Below are positions 1 to 6,425 of a stretch of DNA of 10,309 nucleotides, piece after piece (the first letter of the stretch is position 1; each line of letters opens with the position of its first letter). Below the pieces are notes generated by a model, which worked only from the letters and a program-made list of their open reading frames with translations, searched no databases and had not been told where the DNA came from. Source of the DNA: JBBQIY01 sp964553035. Its GTDB lineage: Bacteria > Verrucomicrobiota > Kiritimatiellia > RFP12 > UBA3636. The position numbers and the translations under genes were made by a program. Location: assembly GCA_964553035.1 (NCBI GenBank), contig CAZKJH010000132.1, positions 1 to 10,309 on the forward strand, read 5' to 3'.

Positions 1-25
1 CTTGTAAATCTTGTAATCTTGTCTT
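1..25. repeat. Degenerate 8-9 bp tandem repeat at window edge
   Basis: The first bases show three successive copies of a CTTGTAA(A)T-like unit, the last one diverged (CTTGTCTTA). The array is cut by the window edge, so its true length is unknown. No gene is visible around it. It looks like a simple intergenic repeat and has no inferred function. Confidence 0.45.
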
Positions 26-48
26 ACCAATACGCGCTGTACAGAGTA

Positions 49-69
49 CTAGTCGTGAGTGGCTAGTGG
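49..69. repeat. Heptanucleotide tandem repeat (CTAGTGG type)
   Basis: Three consecutive 7-bp units can be read in register: CTAGTCG, TGAGTGG and CTAGTGG. Related units with the same CTAG core and the same period reappear at 230-257. The array is short and degenerate, so on its own it is weak evidence; the repeated 7-bp period elsewhere in the window is what makes it credible. Confidence 0.45.
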
Positions 70-229
70 CAGAATGGAGAAGCAGTCATATCAGGAAGAA
101 CGGTCTGGGTTTTCGGCGTGTTTCTCTCGTCGCCGCGAGCCTATCTTATGCGGAGATCTCTCTAATTCTAAACGCAAATCCCCGATGCCCATCTGGGTGG
201 AACCCTGTCGGCTCTTTCGCAGGACAGTA
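70..229. other. Non-coding stretch, no gene recognised
   Basis: This part between two heptamer repeats shows no convincing gene on either strand. The one + strand reading frame across it starts inside one heptamer repeat and stops inside the next, has no ribosome binding site and has a composition unlike a protein. Small inverted repeats are present (for example around 204-222), but no tRNA or known RNA fold is recognised. Confidence 0.4.
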
Positions 230-257
230 CTAGCGACTAGCAACTAGCGACTATAAT
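230..257. repeat. Heptanucleotide tandem repeat (CTAGCGA type)
   Basis: Four consecutive 7-bp units run from 230: CTAGCGA, CTAGCAA, CTAGCGA and a diverged CTATAAT. The last unit runs into the left arm of the palindrome at 254-291. The CTAG core is shared with the shorter array at 49-69. This is directly visible; whether it belongs to a genome-wide repeat family is inference. Confidence 0.6.
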
Positions 258-291
258 CGGTCAGGCACAGCCCCCTGTGCCTGACCGATTA
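254..291. repeat. Perfect 17-bp inverted repeat with CCCC loop
   Basis: The arms 254-270 and 275-291 are exact reverse complements, separated by only four C bases. The core of the left arm reads TCGGTCAGGCACAG. No T-tract follows on either strand, so it is not a standard intrinsic terminator, although it could end or protect a transcript from upstream of the window. It lies 11 bp before the -35 element proposed for rpsU. Other readings are a REP-like or MITE-like palindrome (no transposase is in view) or a regulatory site. Confidence 0.8.
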
Positions 292-302
292 CAAACTGTA
301 TC

Positions 303-330
303 TTGACTTGGAAGGATTCCGTGTGATACT
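303..330 (+). promoter_or_regulatory. Candidate sigma-70 type promoter for rpsU
   Basis: TTGACT at 303-308 matches the -35 consensus in five of six positions. After a 16-bp spacer comes GATACT at 325-330, a four-of-six -10 match, preceded by TG at 322-323 as in extended -10 promoters. Transcription would start near 337, giving a leader of about 80 nt before rpsU. The call rests on consensus matching alone. Confidence 0.5.
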
Positions 331-340
331 CTTACTAATT

Positions 341-399
341 CCGCTTCTGTGTGAGGCGGTTGGCAGACGGCATAGACACCCACCGAGGTTGCCGAGCCA
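341..399 (+). promoter_or_regulatory. Potentially structured rpsU leader
   Basis: Two stems can be drawn in the leader. One pairs 341-347 with 353-359 (seven pairs, one G-U, 5-nt loop). The other is a two-part stem pairing 361-364 with 396-399 and 368-372 with 390-394. The second stem ends six bases before the Shine-Dalgarno sequence. A role in autoregulation of rpsU is inference; no known riboswitch or ribosomal-protein leader motif is recognised. Confidence 0.35.
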
Positions 400-404
400 T
401 GACT

Positions 405-412
405 GGAGGTGA
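405..412 (+). promoter_or_regulatory. Near-perfect Shine-Dalgarno sequence of rpsU
   Basis: GGAGGTGA lies six bases before the GTG start at 419 and can pair along its whole length with the usual 3' end of 16S rRNA (5'-UCACCUCC-3'). It decides the GTG start. It is much the strongest ribosome binding site in the window; most other genes here have a poor one or none. Confidence 0.85.
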
Positions 413-418
413 ATAAGC

Positions 419-637
419 GTGATACAAGTTCGTGTTAAAAAAGGCGAAGCCATAGAGAAAGCGATTAAAAGACTCAAGAAGACAATGGACAAGGAGGGCA
501 TTATCAAGCAACTCCGTGCTGATCGCTATTTCGAAAAGCCAAGCGAAAAGAAACGCAAGAAATCTGCACGCGCACGCTCGCGCTCTCGCAGTCTCGCACG
601 TCGTGCTGCACTTGCCGAGGCAATGCCGCGCATCTGA
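419..637 (+). CDS. rpsU: 30S ribosomal protein S21 (bS21)
   Basis: bS21 is a small basic protein of the 30S platform, near the 3' end of 16S rRNA, and takes part in translation initiation. The 72-residue product has the family pattern: the N-terminal VRVKKGEAIEKAIKRLKK segment, then the MDKEGI turn, then a RYFEKPSEKKRKK stretch (about residues 36-48). The tail is strongly basic, with alternating Arg, Ser and Ala at residues 50-62. Length is normal (the E. coli protein is 71 residues). The GTG start is fixed by the strong Shine-Dalgarno at 405-412. A promoter-like site lies upstream and a terminator-like stem downstream, so it may be transcribed largely on its own. The identification is secure; the autoregulation idea is treated as a finding. 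Confidence 0.93.
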   Translation: MIQVRVKKGEAIEKAIKRLKKTMDKEGIIKQLRADRYFEKPSEKKRKKSARARSRSRSLARRAALAEAMPRI

Positions 638-656
638 TCCCGTCGAGACCGACGCA

Positions 657-735
657 GGGTCGCATGCGATAGCCCTAGCACAGGCCACAAGCCAACGTGT
701 CGAGGTCAACGCATTGCGACCCTTTTCTTTTTTTC
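657..735 (+). terminator. Intrinsic terminator-like stem after rpsU
   Basis: The arms 657-668 and 710-722 pair over 12 bp with one bulged T at 714 (outer arm GGGTCGCA with TGCGACCC). A T-rich tract follows at 723-735, with one interrupting C before the last base. The loop is long, about 41 nt, which is unusual for a strong terminator, though it may fold internally. A smaller hairpin (641-645 with 650-654) precedes it. It lies just after rpsU and 40 bp before the next gene, so it may attenuate rather than fully block read-through into the long downstream operon. Confidence 0.6.
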
Positions 736-774
736 TACCTCACCCACAACCACCGGCACACAAGAACGTTCCGC

Positions 775-1731
775 ATGCGACTTTCCATTTCTACAAACTG
801 GAATTCAAGCCAGCACGAGACCGCCGATGGCATGCTTGAAGAGATTACCAGTCTAGGATTCGACACCGTCGAACTCGGTTATGGGCTCACCCCGACACAA
901 GTGGACGGTCTCGACCCGTGGATTTCGTCTGGACGAATTAAGGTGTCTAGCATTCATGCGTACTGCCCAGCATCAATTCCAGGGAGGTCGGGACCCGAGA
1001 TCTACTCGATATGCGACCCCACCGACCATGCTCGGGGACACCACGGAATTGTTGCCGCAAAAGCCACAGCAGACTTTGCGGCATCCGTCGGCGCGTCAAC
1101 TGTTGTGCTACACGCAGGTCGCGTCCCCATTTTCCGACACATCCGAAAACTAACAGATCTCGCCGCCGCCGAAATGATCGGTACGCCTGCGTATGAAAAA
1201 CAGATCGCTAGAATTCAGAAGAAGCGAGATCGATACGCCAAACGCCACTTCGACATTCTCTGCGAAGCCCTCGACGAAATTCTTCCCCACTTCGAACAAC
1301 TTGGCATCACTCTGGGCTTGGAAAATTTGCCAACCTACGATGCCATGCCAAATGAGCCCGAGATGCAAACACTCCTCGAGTGCTTTCAGACCAAGGCATT
1401 CGGCTACTGGCACGACATCGGTCACGCACAAATCCGTCAGAATCTTGGATTCATCCACCATGCCGGCGTTGTGTCACGCTTCTCAGAAAAAATCGTCGGT
1501 ATCCATATCCACGATGTGAAGTTCCCTACATCCGATCATGTTATGCCACCCGCTGGAACCGTCGACTTCTCCATCGTTTCCCCTCTTGTAAACTCGGGCA
1601 TACCTTTTGTGCTTGAACCCGCGAGGGGTTCTGATGCATCATCTATCAAGACAGCGGTTCGTTTCCTCTCCGATCTCTGGTGCATCGGTGAAACGAGCCT
1701 CCCAAAACTGAAGTCGGTACCTGACCGATGA
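775..1731 (+). CDS. Sugar phosphate isomerase/epimerase-like TIM barrel protein
   Basis: This 318-residue protein belongs to the xylose isomerase-like / AP endonuclease 2 TIM-barrel superfamily, whose members use divalent metals to isomerise or epimerise sugars or to cleave DNA. Candidate metal ligands sit at the usual strand ends: His61 (SSIHAYCP), His113 (VVLHAG), Glu183 (GLENLP), His213, Asp214 and His217 (YWHDIGHAQ), His244 and His246 (GIHIHDV), and Glu281 (VLEPA). The substrate cannot be told from sequence. The ATG at 775 is chosen because family similarity begins there (MRLSISTNW); an in-frame GTG at 697 lies inside the rpsU terminator loop. No Shine-Dalgarno sequence is visible. Its end overlaps an upstream in-frame ATG of gmd, and it leads a six-gene close-packed run. 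A link to deoxysugar metabolism is only suggested by position. Confidence 0.75.
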   Translation: MRLSISTNWNSSQHETADGMLEEITSLGFDTVELGYGLTPTQVDGLDPWISSGRIKVSSIHAYCPASIPGRSGPEIYSICDPTDHARGHHGIVAAKATADFAASVGASTVVLHAGRVPIFRHIRKLTDLAAAEMIGTPAYEKQIARIQKKRDRYAKRHFDILCEALDEILPHFEQLGITLGLENLPTYDAMPNEPEMQTLLECFQTKAFGYWHDIGHAQIRQNLGFIHHAGVVSRFSEKIVGIHIHDVKFPTSDHVMPPAGTVDFSIVSPLVNSGIPFVLEPARGSDASSIKTAVRFLSDLWCIGETSLPKLKSVPDR

Positions 1732-1737
1732 TAACAC

Positions 1738-1742
1738 AAGGA
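1738..1742 (+). promoter_or_regulatory. Ribosome binding site deciding the gmd start
   Basis: AAGGA lies six bases before the ATG at 1749. It favours that start over the in-frame ATG at 1728, which overlaps the stop of the preceding gene. Confidence 0.6.
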
Positions 1743-1748
1743 CAAAAA

Positions 1749-2729
1749 ATGACAAAAAAAGCCCTTATTACAGGCATCACAGGACAAGATGGCGCTTACC
1801 TATCCAAATTTCTTCTCGATAAGGGCTACGAAGTCTTTGGCCTTCTCGCACGCCGCAGTTCTCCCACCACGTGGCGTCTCGGCTACCTCGGCGTTCTCGA
1901 CAAGGTTCACCTCATCGATGGCGATCTAACCGATATCGCGTCCATCATCAGAGCACTCAACATCTCAAAGCCAGACGAGGTCTACAATCTGGGTGCCCAG
2001 AGTTTTGTCGCCACAAGCTGGGAACAGCCGCTTCTCACCGCCGACGCGACGGGCCTCGGTGCGTTGCATATTCTGGAAGCACTTCGCCAAGTGCGCCCAG
2101 AAGCACGCTTTTACCAAGCCTCAACCAGCGAAATGTTCGGAAAAATTCAAGAGCCGGCGCAATCCGAGAAAACGCCCTTTTATCCACGGAGTCCGTATGG
2201 TGTCTCCAAGCTCTTTGCGCATTGGATGACCATCAATTATCGCGAGAGTTTTAATATTTTCGGTTGCTCCGGAATCTTGTTCAACCACGAGTCACCGCTG
2301 CGTGGTATCGAGTTTGTTACCCGCAAGGTGACCGATGCCGTCGCACGCATTAAACTCGGTTTGCAGGATAAGCTTGCCCTCGGTAATATCGATGCCAAAC
2401 GCGACTGGGGCTTTGCAGGTGATTACGTAGAAGCCATGTGGCTCATGCTCCAGCAGAACACGCCCGATGATTTCGTCGTAGCGACCGGTCGGACAACCAC
2501 CGTACGCGATATGTGCCGCATCGCGTTTGAATACGTCGGTCTCGATTACGAAGAGTTCATCTTCATCGATCCGAAGTTCTACCGACCGGCCGAAGTTGAA
2601 GTACTTCTCGGAAACCCAGCAAAAGCAAAGAAAATACTCGGATGGGAAGCGAAGACCTCCCTTAATGACCTGATGATGATGATGATGGATGCAGATCTAG
2701 CCCGTGTAAAGCGAGAAATTGTCAACTAA
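1749..2729 (+). CDS. gmd: GDP-mannose 4,6-dehydratase
   Basis: Gmd converts GDP-D-mannose to GDP-4-keto-6-deoxy-D-mannose in the cytoplasm, using tightly bound NADP. The 326-residue product is an extended short-chain dehydrogenase. It has the dinucleotide motif GITGQDG (9-15), an ARRSS stretch (34-38) that in the family contacts NADP phosphate, the STSEMFG active-site segment (Thr126, Ser127 and Glu128), YGVSK with Tyr150 and Lys154, then NHESPLRG (179-186) and RDWGFAGDYVEAMW (218-231). These are diagnostic for Gmd rather than for other sugar-nucleotide epimerases. The length matches the short bacterial form. The start is supported by the AAGGA site at 1738. It is 11 bp upstream of rmd, which should take its product. 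An in-frame run of five ATG codons (2673-2687) gives MMMMM near the C-terminus, apparently without changing the expected length. Confidence 0.93.
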   Translation: MTKKALITGITGQDGAYLSKFLLDKGYEVFGLLARRSSPTTWRLGYLGVLDKVHLIDGDLTDIASIIRALNISKPDEVYNLGAQSFVATSWEQPLLTADATGLGALHILEALRQVRPEARFYQASTSEMFGKIQEPAQSEKTPFYPRSPYGVSKLFAHWMTINYRESFNIFGCSGILFNHESPLRGIEFVTRKVTDAVARIKLGLQDKLALGNIDAKRDWGFAGDYVEAMWLMLQQNTPDDFVVATGRTTTVRDMCRIAFEYVGLDYEEFIFIDPKFYRPAEVEVLLGNPAKAKKILGWEAKTSLNDLMMMMMDADLARVKREIVN

Positions 2730-2740
2730 TCCTTGTTCCT

Positions 2741-3721
2741 ATGGCGAACGAAAACATGAGACACTCCCCCACTGATAAGCCCCGTTTCAGCCGTGTGCTG
2801 ATCACCGGCGCGGCTGGTTTTGTGGGTCGGCATCTCATCCGCGAGCTTCAGGCGCATGGTCATGATGTTTTTACCACCGATGCGCTTCCCGCCGCTGACA
2901 TTCCGGCGTACCGACAAACCGAACTCCGGGATCGCGATGCGTTGAAGGCACTGGTGCGTGAAACAAAGCCCGATGCGTGCATCCATCTCGGCGCCATCTC
3001 CTTTGTTCCCGATGGTGATACCAACCCCGAAATGTTGCTCTCTGTGAACATCGCAGGGACAGTCAACGTGGCAGAGGCGATCCGTAGCGAAGCTCCAGAA
3101 TGCCGACTGCTTTTCGTCTCCACCGCGCAGGTGTACGGTCCAGTGACTTCGATACGCGCGGCTAACGTCCCAATCCGCGAAAATGCACCTCTACTACCCC
3201 TGTCGATGTATGCGATCTCAAAGACAGCAGCAGAACACGCTGTTCTTGCCTTCGGATCTGTCTATGGAATTGAAACCCTGATCGCACGACCCGCCAACCA
3301 CACCGGCCCAGGCCAGTCCACCAAATTTGTCGCCGTCTCGTTTGCCCAGCAGTTGGTTGATGCGAAGCAGAACAGCCGGAGTGACATACGTGTTGGCAAT
3401 CTCGATTCAATACGCGATTTCACCGATGTCCGTGACGTCGTGAAGGCTTATCGTCTCATTGTTGAGCGAGGCCAGAGCGGCCTCGCTTACAATATCACCA
3501 CGAACGCACGCATCAGAATTGGCGAACTTCTCGACAGACTCCAAAAAATCATTGACATCGCCCCCAACATCATCGTCGATCCTGCGCTCTATCGACCCAG
3601 TGACGCCTCTCTCAAACTCGATGTGTCCCGTCTCCGCGATCACACGAGCTGGATACCCGAATTCAATCTCGACCAAACGCTCTCCGACATCGTTACAAGC
3701 CTCAAATCCTTGAACCCGTGA
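2741..3721 (+). CDS. rmd: GDP-4-keto-6-deoxy-D-mannose reductase (Rmd type)
   Basis: This 326-residue extended short-chain dehydrogenase probably reduces the Gmd product at C4 to GDP-D-rhamnose. It has GAAGFVG (23-29) for the nucleotide, Ser127-Thr128 in FVSTAQVYG, YAISK with Tyr157 and Lys161, RPANHTGPGQ (183-192), RDFTDVRDV (225-233) and LYRPSD (283-288). The NHTGPGQ segment is typical of Rmd and of the Gmd-like reductases. GDP-L-fucose synthase (Fcl/WcaG), the main alternative partner of Gmd, lacks it. The start is uncertain: ATG at 2741 and ATG at 2756 are both possible, and neither has a clear Shine-Dalgarno sequence; similarity begins near residue 17. Its stop overlaps a GTG and lies two bases before the ATG used for the next gene. 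The substrate is inferred from the motif and from adjacency to gmd. Confidence 0.78.
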   Translation: MANENMRHSPTDKPRFSRVLITGAAGFVGRHLIRELQAHGHDVFTTDALPAADIPAYRQTELRDRDALKALVRETKPDACIHLGAISFVPDGDTNPEMLLSVNIAGTVNVAEAIRSEAPECRLLFVSTAQVYGPVTSIRAANVPIRENAPLLPLSMYAISKTAAEHAVLAFGSVYGIETLIARPANHTGPGQSTKFVAVSFAQQLVDAKQNSRSDIRVGNLDSIRDFTDVRDVVKAYRLIVERGQSGLAYNITTNARIRIGELLDRLQKIIDIAPNIIVDPALYRPSDASLKLDVSRLRDHTSWIPEFNLDQTLSDIVTSLKSLNP

Positions 3722-3723
3722 AG

Positions 3724-4428
3724 ATGAAAATCTTTAAAATGCGTAATAAAAAAACGAAAAAAATACCAGCACTTTTCGCAGAGGCAATCGCACTCCTTTT
3801 CCTCGGCATCACTACATCCCACGCCGGTTCTTTCGGTGCCTACATGGGCTCAATGGATTCTAAACTGCTGGGATTAGGAGAGATCGTGGGTGGAATCTTA
3901 GAATTAGATCCAGTACCTTTCGTGTCTATCCAGCTCCGCGGTGGTTATGCCTCTTCATTCGATAAAATCGATCTCGGAACGATCAACCTCGACAACCTTC
4001 CTGAAGACTCACAATTGTTCACCCAACAAATGCTCGCACAGCTCGATCTCGCAAATCAGTTCGAACTCGAAGATTTTTGTATAATTCCTCTTGAAATCGG
4101 ACTTATCGGTCGAATGCCTATCCTCGGCTTCTTCAGTGCCTACATCGGTGGAGGCGTTGGCTACTACATCGTTCCGGCCTTTAACGTTGTCTCAAAAGAC
4201 GGCTTCTCCGTTTCGGAAAACATTGCTGATATCTCGGGTTTGTGGGGCCTTATTGGCATTGAAGCAGGTCTACCGAATCTCTGTGTCTTCGCCGAAATGA
4301 AATACACCCAAATGGTTAAGGAAGACCTTGAAATCCAAGTCGAATATGGTGGTTATAACGGGATCCTTACAGCCGACCTCGACCTCTCCGGCATGACCTA
4401 TCTGGCTGGCATTCGTGTGAAGTGGTAA
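3724..4428 (+). CDS. Exported protein, probable small outer-membrane beta-barrel
   Basis: The gene is not recognised by family. The N-terminus looks like a Sec signal peptide: a Lys/Arg-rich start, a hydrophobic core (about residues 15-30) and a TSHA|GSF cleavage site after residue 34. The mature part (about 200 residues) alternates polar and hydrophobic residues, is rich in Gly and Tyr (FSAYIGGGVGYYIVP) and ends in YLAGIRVKW. A terminal aromatic residue is typical of outer-membrane barrels recognised by BamA. An eight-stranded barrel is a reasonable guess. ATG at 3724 is used; GTG at 3718 (a 4-bp overlap with rmd) and ATG at 3739 are alternatives, and none has a good Shine-Dalgarno sequence. 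Lying between rmd and a folate gene, it may serve the cell surface along with GDP-rhamnose products, but that is speculative. Confidence 0.6.
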   Translation: MKIFKMRNKKTKKIPALFAEAIALLFLGITTSHAGSFGAYMGSMDSKLLGLGEIVGGILELDPVPFVSIQLRGGYASSFDKIDLGTINLDNLPEDSQLFTQQMLAQLDLANQFELEDFCIIPLEIGLIGRMPILGFFSAYIGGGVGYYIVPAFNVVSKDGFSVSENIADISGLWGLIGIEAGLPNLCVFAEMKYTQMVKEDLEIQVEYGGYNGILTADLDLSGMTYLAGIRVKW

Positions 4429-4430
4429 CG

Positions 4431-4991
4431 ATGCGCTCTAAAGACGAATTCAGATTGCTAGCGCGAGATTTGCGCATAAAACATGCAGCCGATCCGCGCG
4501 TGTCCTTTCTTCGCTCTGTTTCTGCTTTGCCCTGCTTCGCTACCGCATCGTTCATTGCGGCTTATATTCCGGTTGGCAACGAGCCGCAAACAGCAGACAT
4601 CATTCAGGTCTGTCGCGAACAAGGCAAAAACGTTGGCTTACCTGCTTGGTTTCCCGAGGAAAAAGAGTATAGAATCTGCGACTATCCTTGTGGCAGCGTA
4701 ATGACACGGGCACAACTTGGAATCCCTGAACCCACCATCAAATCATGGATTGATGGGACAACCTACGACCTCTTTTTAGTCCCCGGAATCTTTTTTGATC
4801 GACACGGAACTCGGATCGGCCACGGCAAGGGATACTACGACCGTATCTTGGCAAAACGCTCGCCGACTGCAAAGCTTGTCGCGCTTGCCTTCGACTGGCA
4901 AATTTCAGAAACTGCATTGCCTTACGAGCCATACGACATCCCCATGAACTTTATTATTACCCCCACGCAGCTTATCACGTGCGTGCAATAG
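4431..4991 (+). CDS. 5-formyltetrahydrofolate cyclo-ligase
   Basis: The enzyme (MTHFS; ygfA/fau in E. coli) uses ATP to turn 5-formyltetrahydrofolate into 5,10-methenyltetrahydrofolate, recovering this folate for one-carbon metabolism. The 186-residue product has the family signature near the C-terminus: LFLVPGIFFDRHGTRIGHGKGYYDRIL (114-140). The Gly-rich GHGKGYYDR loop binds ATP and folate. Upstream is IAAYIPVGNEPQT (42-54), the family's substrate-binding strand. Length is typical. ATG at 4431, two bases after the previous stop, is preferred; GTG at 4422 would overlap it. No clear Shine-Dalgarno sequence is seen. The gene is a housekeeping member of the operon with no evident link to the deoxysugar genes. 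Confidence 0.9.
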   Translation: MRSKDEFRLLARDLRIKHAADPRVSFLRSVSALPCFATASFIAAYIPVGNEPQTADIIQVCREQGKNVGLPAWFPEEKEYRICDYPCGSVMTRAQLGIPEPTIKSWIDGTTYDLFLVPGIFFDRHGTRIGHGKGYYDRILAKRSPTAKLVALAFDWQISETALPYEPYDIPMNFIITPTQLITCVQ

Positions 4992-4995
4992 TGAG

Positions 4996-6411
4996 GTGTG
5001 CGCCACGAACGCGAACAACACCATCCTCGACATCTGCCTGCCACCAAGCAGAACAACCGAAGCCGCCCTGAGCATCGCCAAACTTGTTGATGCCGCTGGC
5101 GGCACAGCGTTTCTCGTTGGCGGTTGCGTGCGTGATGCCTTTCGTGGCAAATCTTCTAAAGACCTTGATATCGAAGTATACGGTCTTTCCCCAGAGAATC
5201 TTCTGGCGTTGCTCTCCTCGCGTTTCAATCTCAATACCGTCGGCATGAGCTTCGGCATCATCAAACTGAACGGCTACGCCATTGATGTCGCCCTTCCACG
5301 ACGTGAAAGCAAAGCCACGTCAGGGCACCGCGGCTTTCTTATCGATACTAGTCCCGACCTCTCCTACCGCGAGGCTTGCGCACGACGCGACTTCACAGTT
5401 AATGCCATTCTGCTGAATCCCCTCACGGGCGCAATTATCGATCCTTGGAACGGGCAGCGCGATCTCAAAGTCGGCATCCTGCGTCATGTCAGTGAGCACT
5501 TTTGCGAAGATCCGCTCCGCGTGCTACGGGCCATGCAGTTCATTGCCCGATTCGAATTTTCACTTGCACCAGAAACTCTCAATGTCTGTCGTGCCATGAC
5601 CCCAGAGAATCTGCCACGCGAACGTCTGGCGTCCGAATGGGAAAAGCTCCTGCTCAAAGGCTCAAAGCCGTCTCTTGGCCTTGCCTTCCTCCGCGATTGC
5701 GGCTGGATCCGTTATTATCCTGAACTCAATAATTTAATCGACTGCCCACAATACGCAAAGTGGCATCCTGAAGGCGACGTTTGGTCGCATACCCTCCATG
5801 CCGTTGACGCACTCCCACTCGTCCGCACCGGCAATCATGATGATGCCCTTCTTGTGGCAGTGTCTGTACTCTGCCACGACTTTGGCAAGCCAAAGACGAC
5901 GGTACACGAAGACGATGGTCGCATCACCTCACACCGGCATGAAGTAGTCTGTGCGCCAGAGGTTCGATCATTCGTCACGCGGCTCTGGAACAGTCAGGAT
6001 TTCCTTGAACAAGTTCTCAGACTCGTGAACGGACACATGCGCCCCACCTTGCTCGTTTTGCAGAATGCATCCGACAAAGCATACCGGAGCCTCTCTGTTG
6101 ATGTTGTGCGCATGGATTTACTCGCTGCCGTTGTGGAATGCGACATGCGCGCCACGCCACCCAATCCGCCAACGCTCGAGATCCTTGAGGCGTTCAAAGA
6201 AAAGGCGAAGAAACTCGCCATTGCGAAGGCTCCTCCTCTGCCTATTCTCTTGGGACGCCACTTGATCGAACGCGGTTTAAAGCCCAGCCCTGAATTCGGC
6301 AAGATCCTCGCGACCTGCTATGAACACCAGATTGAAGGCAAATTCTCCGATGAATCCTCCGCCCTCATCTTCTTAGATGCGCTACTACGCAAAAGGCTAA
6401 ATCGCGGGTGA
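4996..6411 (+). CDS. cca: CCA-adding / poly(A) polymerase-type tRNA nucleotidyltransferase with HD domain
   Basis: This is a class II nucleotidyltransferase that would add or repair the 3' CCA of tRNA. The 471-residue protein has the head motif FLVGGCVRDAF (39-49) with the metal-binding pair DLD (Asp56 and Asp58), the RRDFTVNA motif (130-137), and EDPLRVLRAMQF (171-182) of the RNA-binding neck. A C-terminal HD phosphohydrolase-type domain follows: HPEGDVWSHTLHAV (257-270), His294-Asp295 in LCHDFGKP, SHRHE (312-316) and NGHMRP further on. HD domains in this family are linked to 2',3'-cyclic phosphodiesterase or phosphatase activity. Poly(A) polymerase I cannot be fully excluded. The GTG start at 4996 is the only plausible in-frame start ahead of the head domain and has no properly spaced Shine-Dalgarno sequence. 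It begins four bases after the folate gene and closes the operon. Confidence 0.85.
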   Translation: MCATNANNTILDICLPPSRTTEAALSIAKLVDAAGGTAFLVGGCVRDAFRGKSSKDLDIEVYGLSPENLLALLSSRFNLNTVGMSFGIIKLNGYAIDVALPRRESKATSGHRGFLIDTSPDLSYREACARRDFTVNAILLNPLTGAIIDPWNGQRDLKVGILRHVSEHFCEDPLRVLRAMQFIARFEFSLAPETLNVCRAMTPENLPRERLASEWEKLLLKGSKPSLGLAFLRDCGWIRYYPELNNLIDCPQYAKWHPEGDVWSHTLHAVDALPLVRTGNHDDALLVAVSVLCHDFGKPKTTVHEDDGRITSHRHEVVCAPEVRSFVTRLWNSQDFLEQVLRLVNGHMRPTLLVLQNASDKAYRSLSVDVVRMDLLAAVVECDMRATPPNPPTLEILEAFKEKAKKLAIAKAPPLPILLGRHLIERGLKPSPEFGKILATCYEHQIEGKFSDESSALIFLDALLRKRLNRG

Positions 6412-6425
6412 GTCGTTGGTAACCA

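Noticed and set aside
59..247. Small + strand reading frame of 62 codons in the first intergenic region
   Set aside because: It begins and ends inside heptamer repeats, has a GTG start without a ribosome binding site and resembles no protein.
335..709. Minus-strand reading frame opposite rpsU
   Set aside because: It is Ala/Arg/Cys-rich in mirror of the Arg-rich tail of bS21 and crosses the leader and terminator of rpsU.
1714..1729. CTGACCGAT shared with the palindrome at 254-291, as a dispersed repeat
   Set aside because: Only nine bases match and they lie in the coding end of the isomerase gene; chance is a sufficient explanation.
2671..2691. ATG triplet run giving MMMMM near the C-terminus of Gmd, as a possible slippage or phase-variation site
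   Set aside because: A triplet unit would not shift the frame, and the segment fits the normal length of the hydrophobic helix that ends Gmd proteins.
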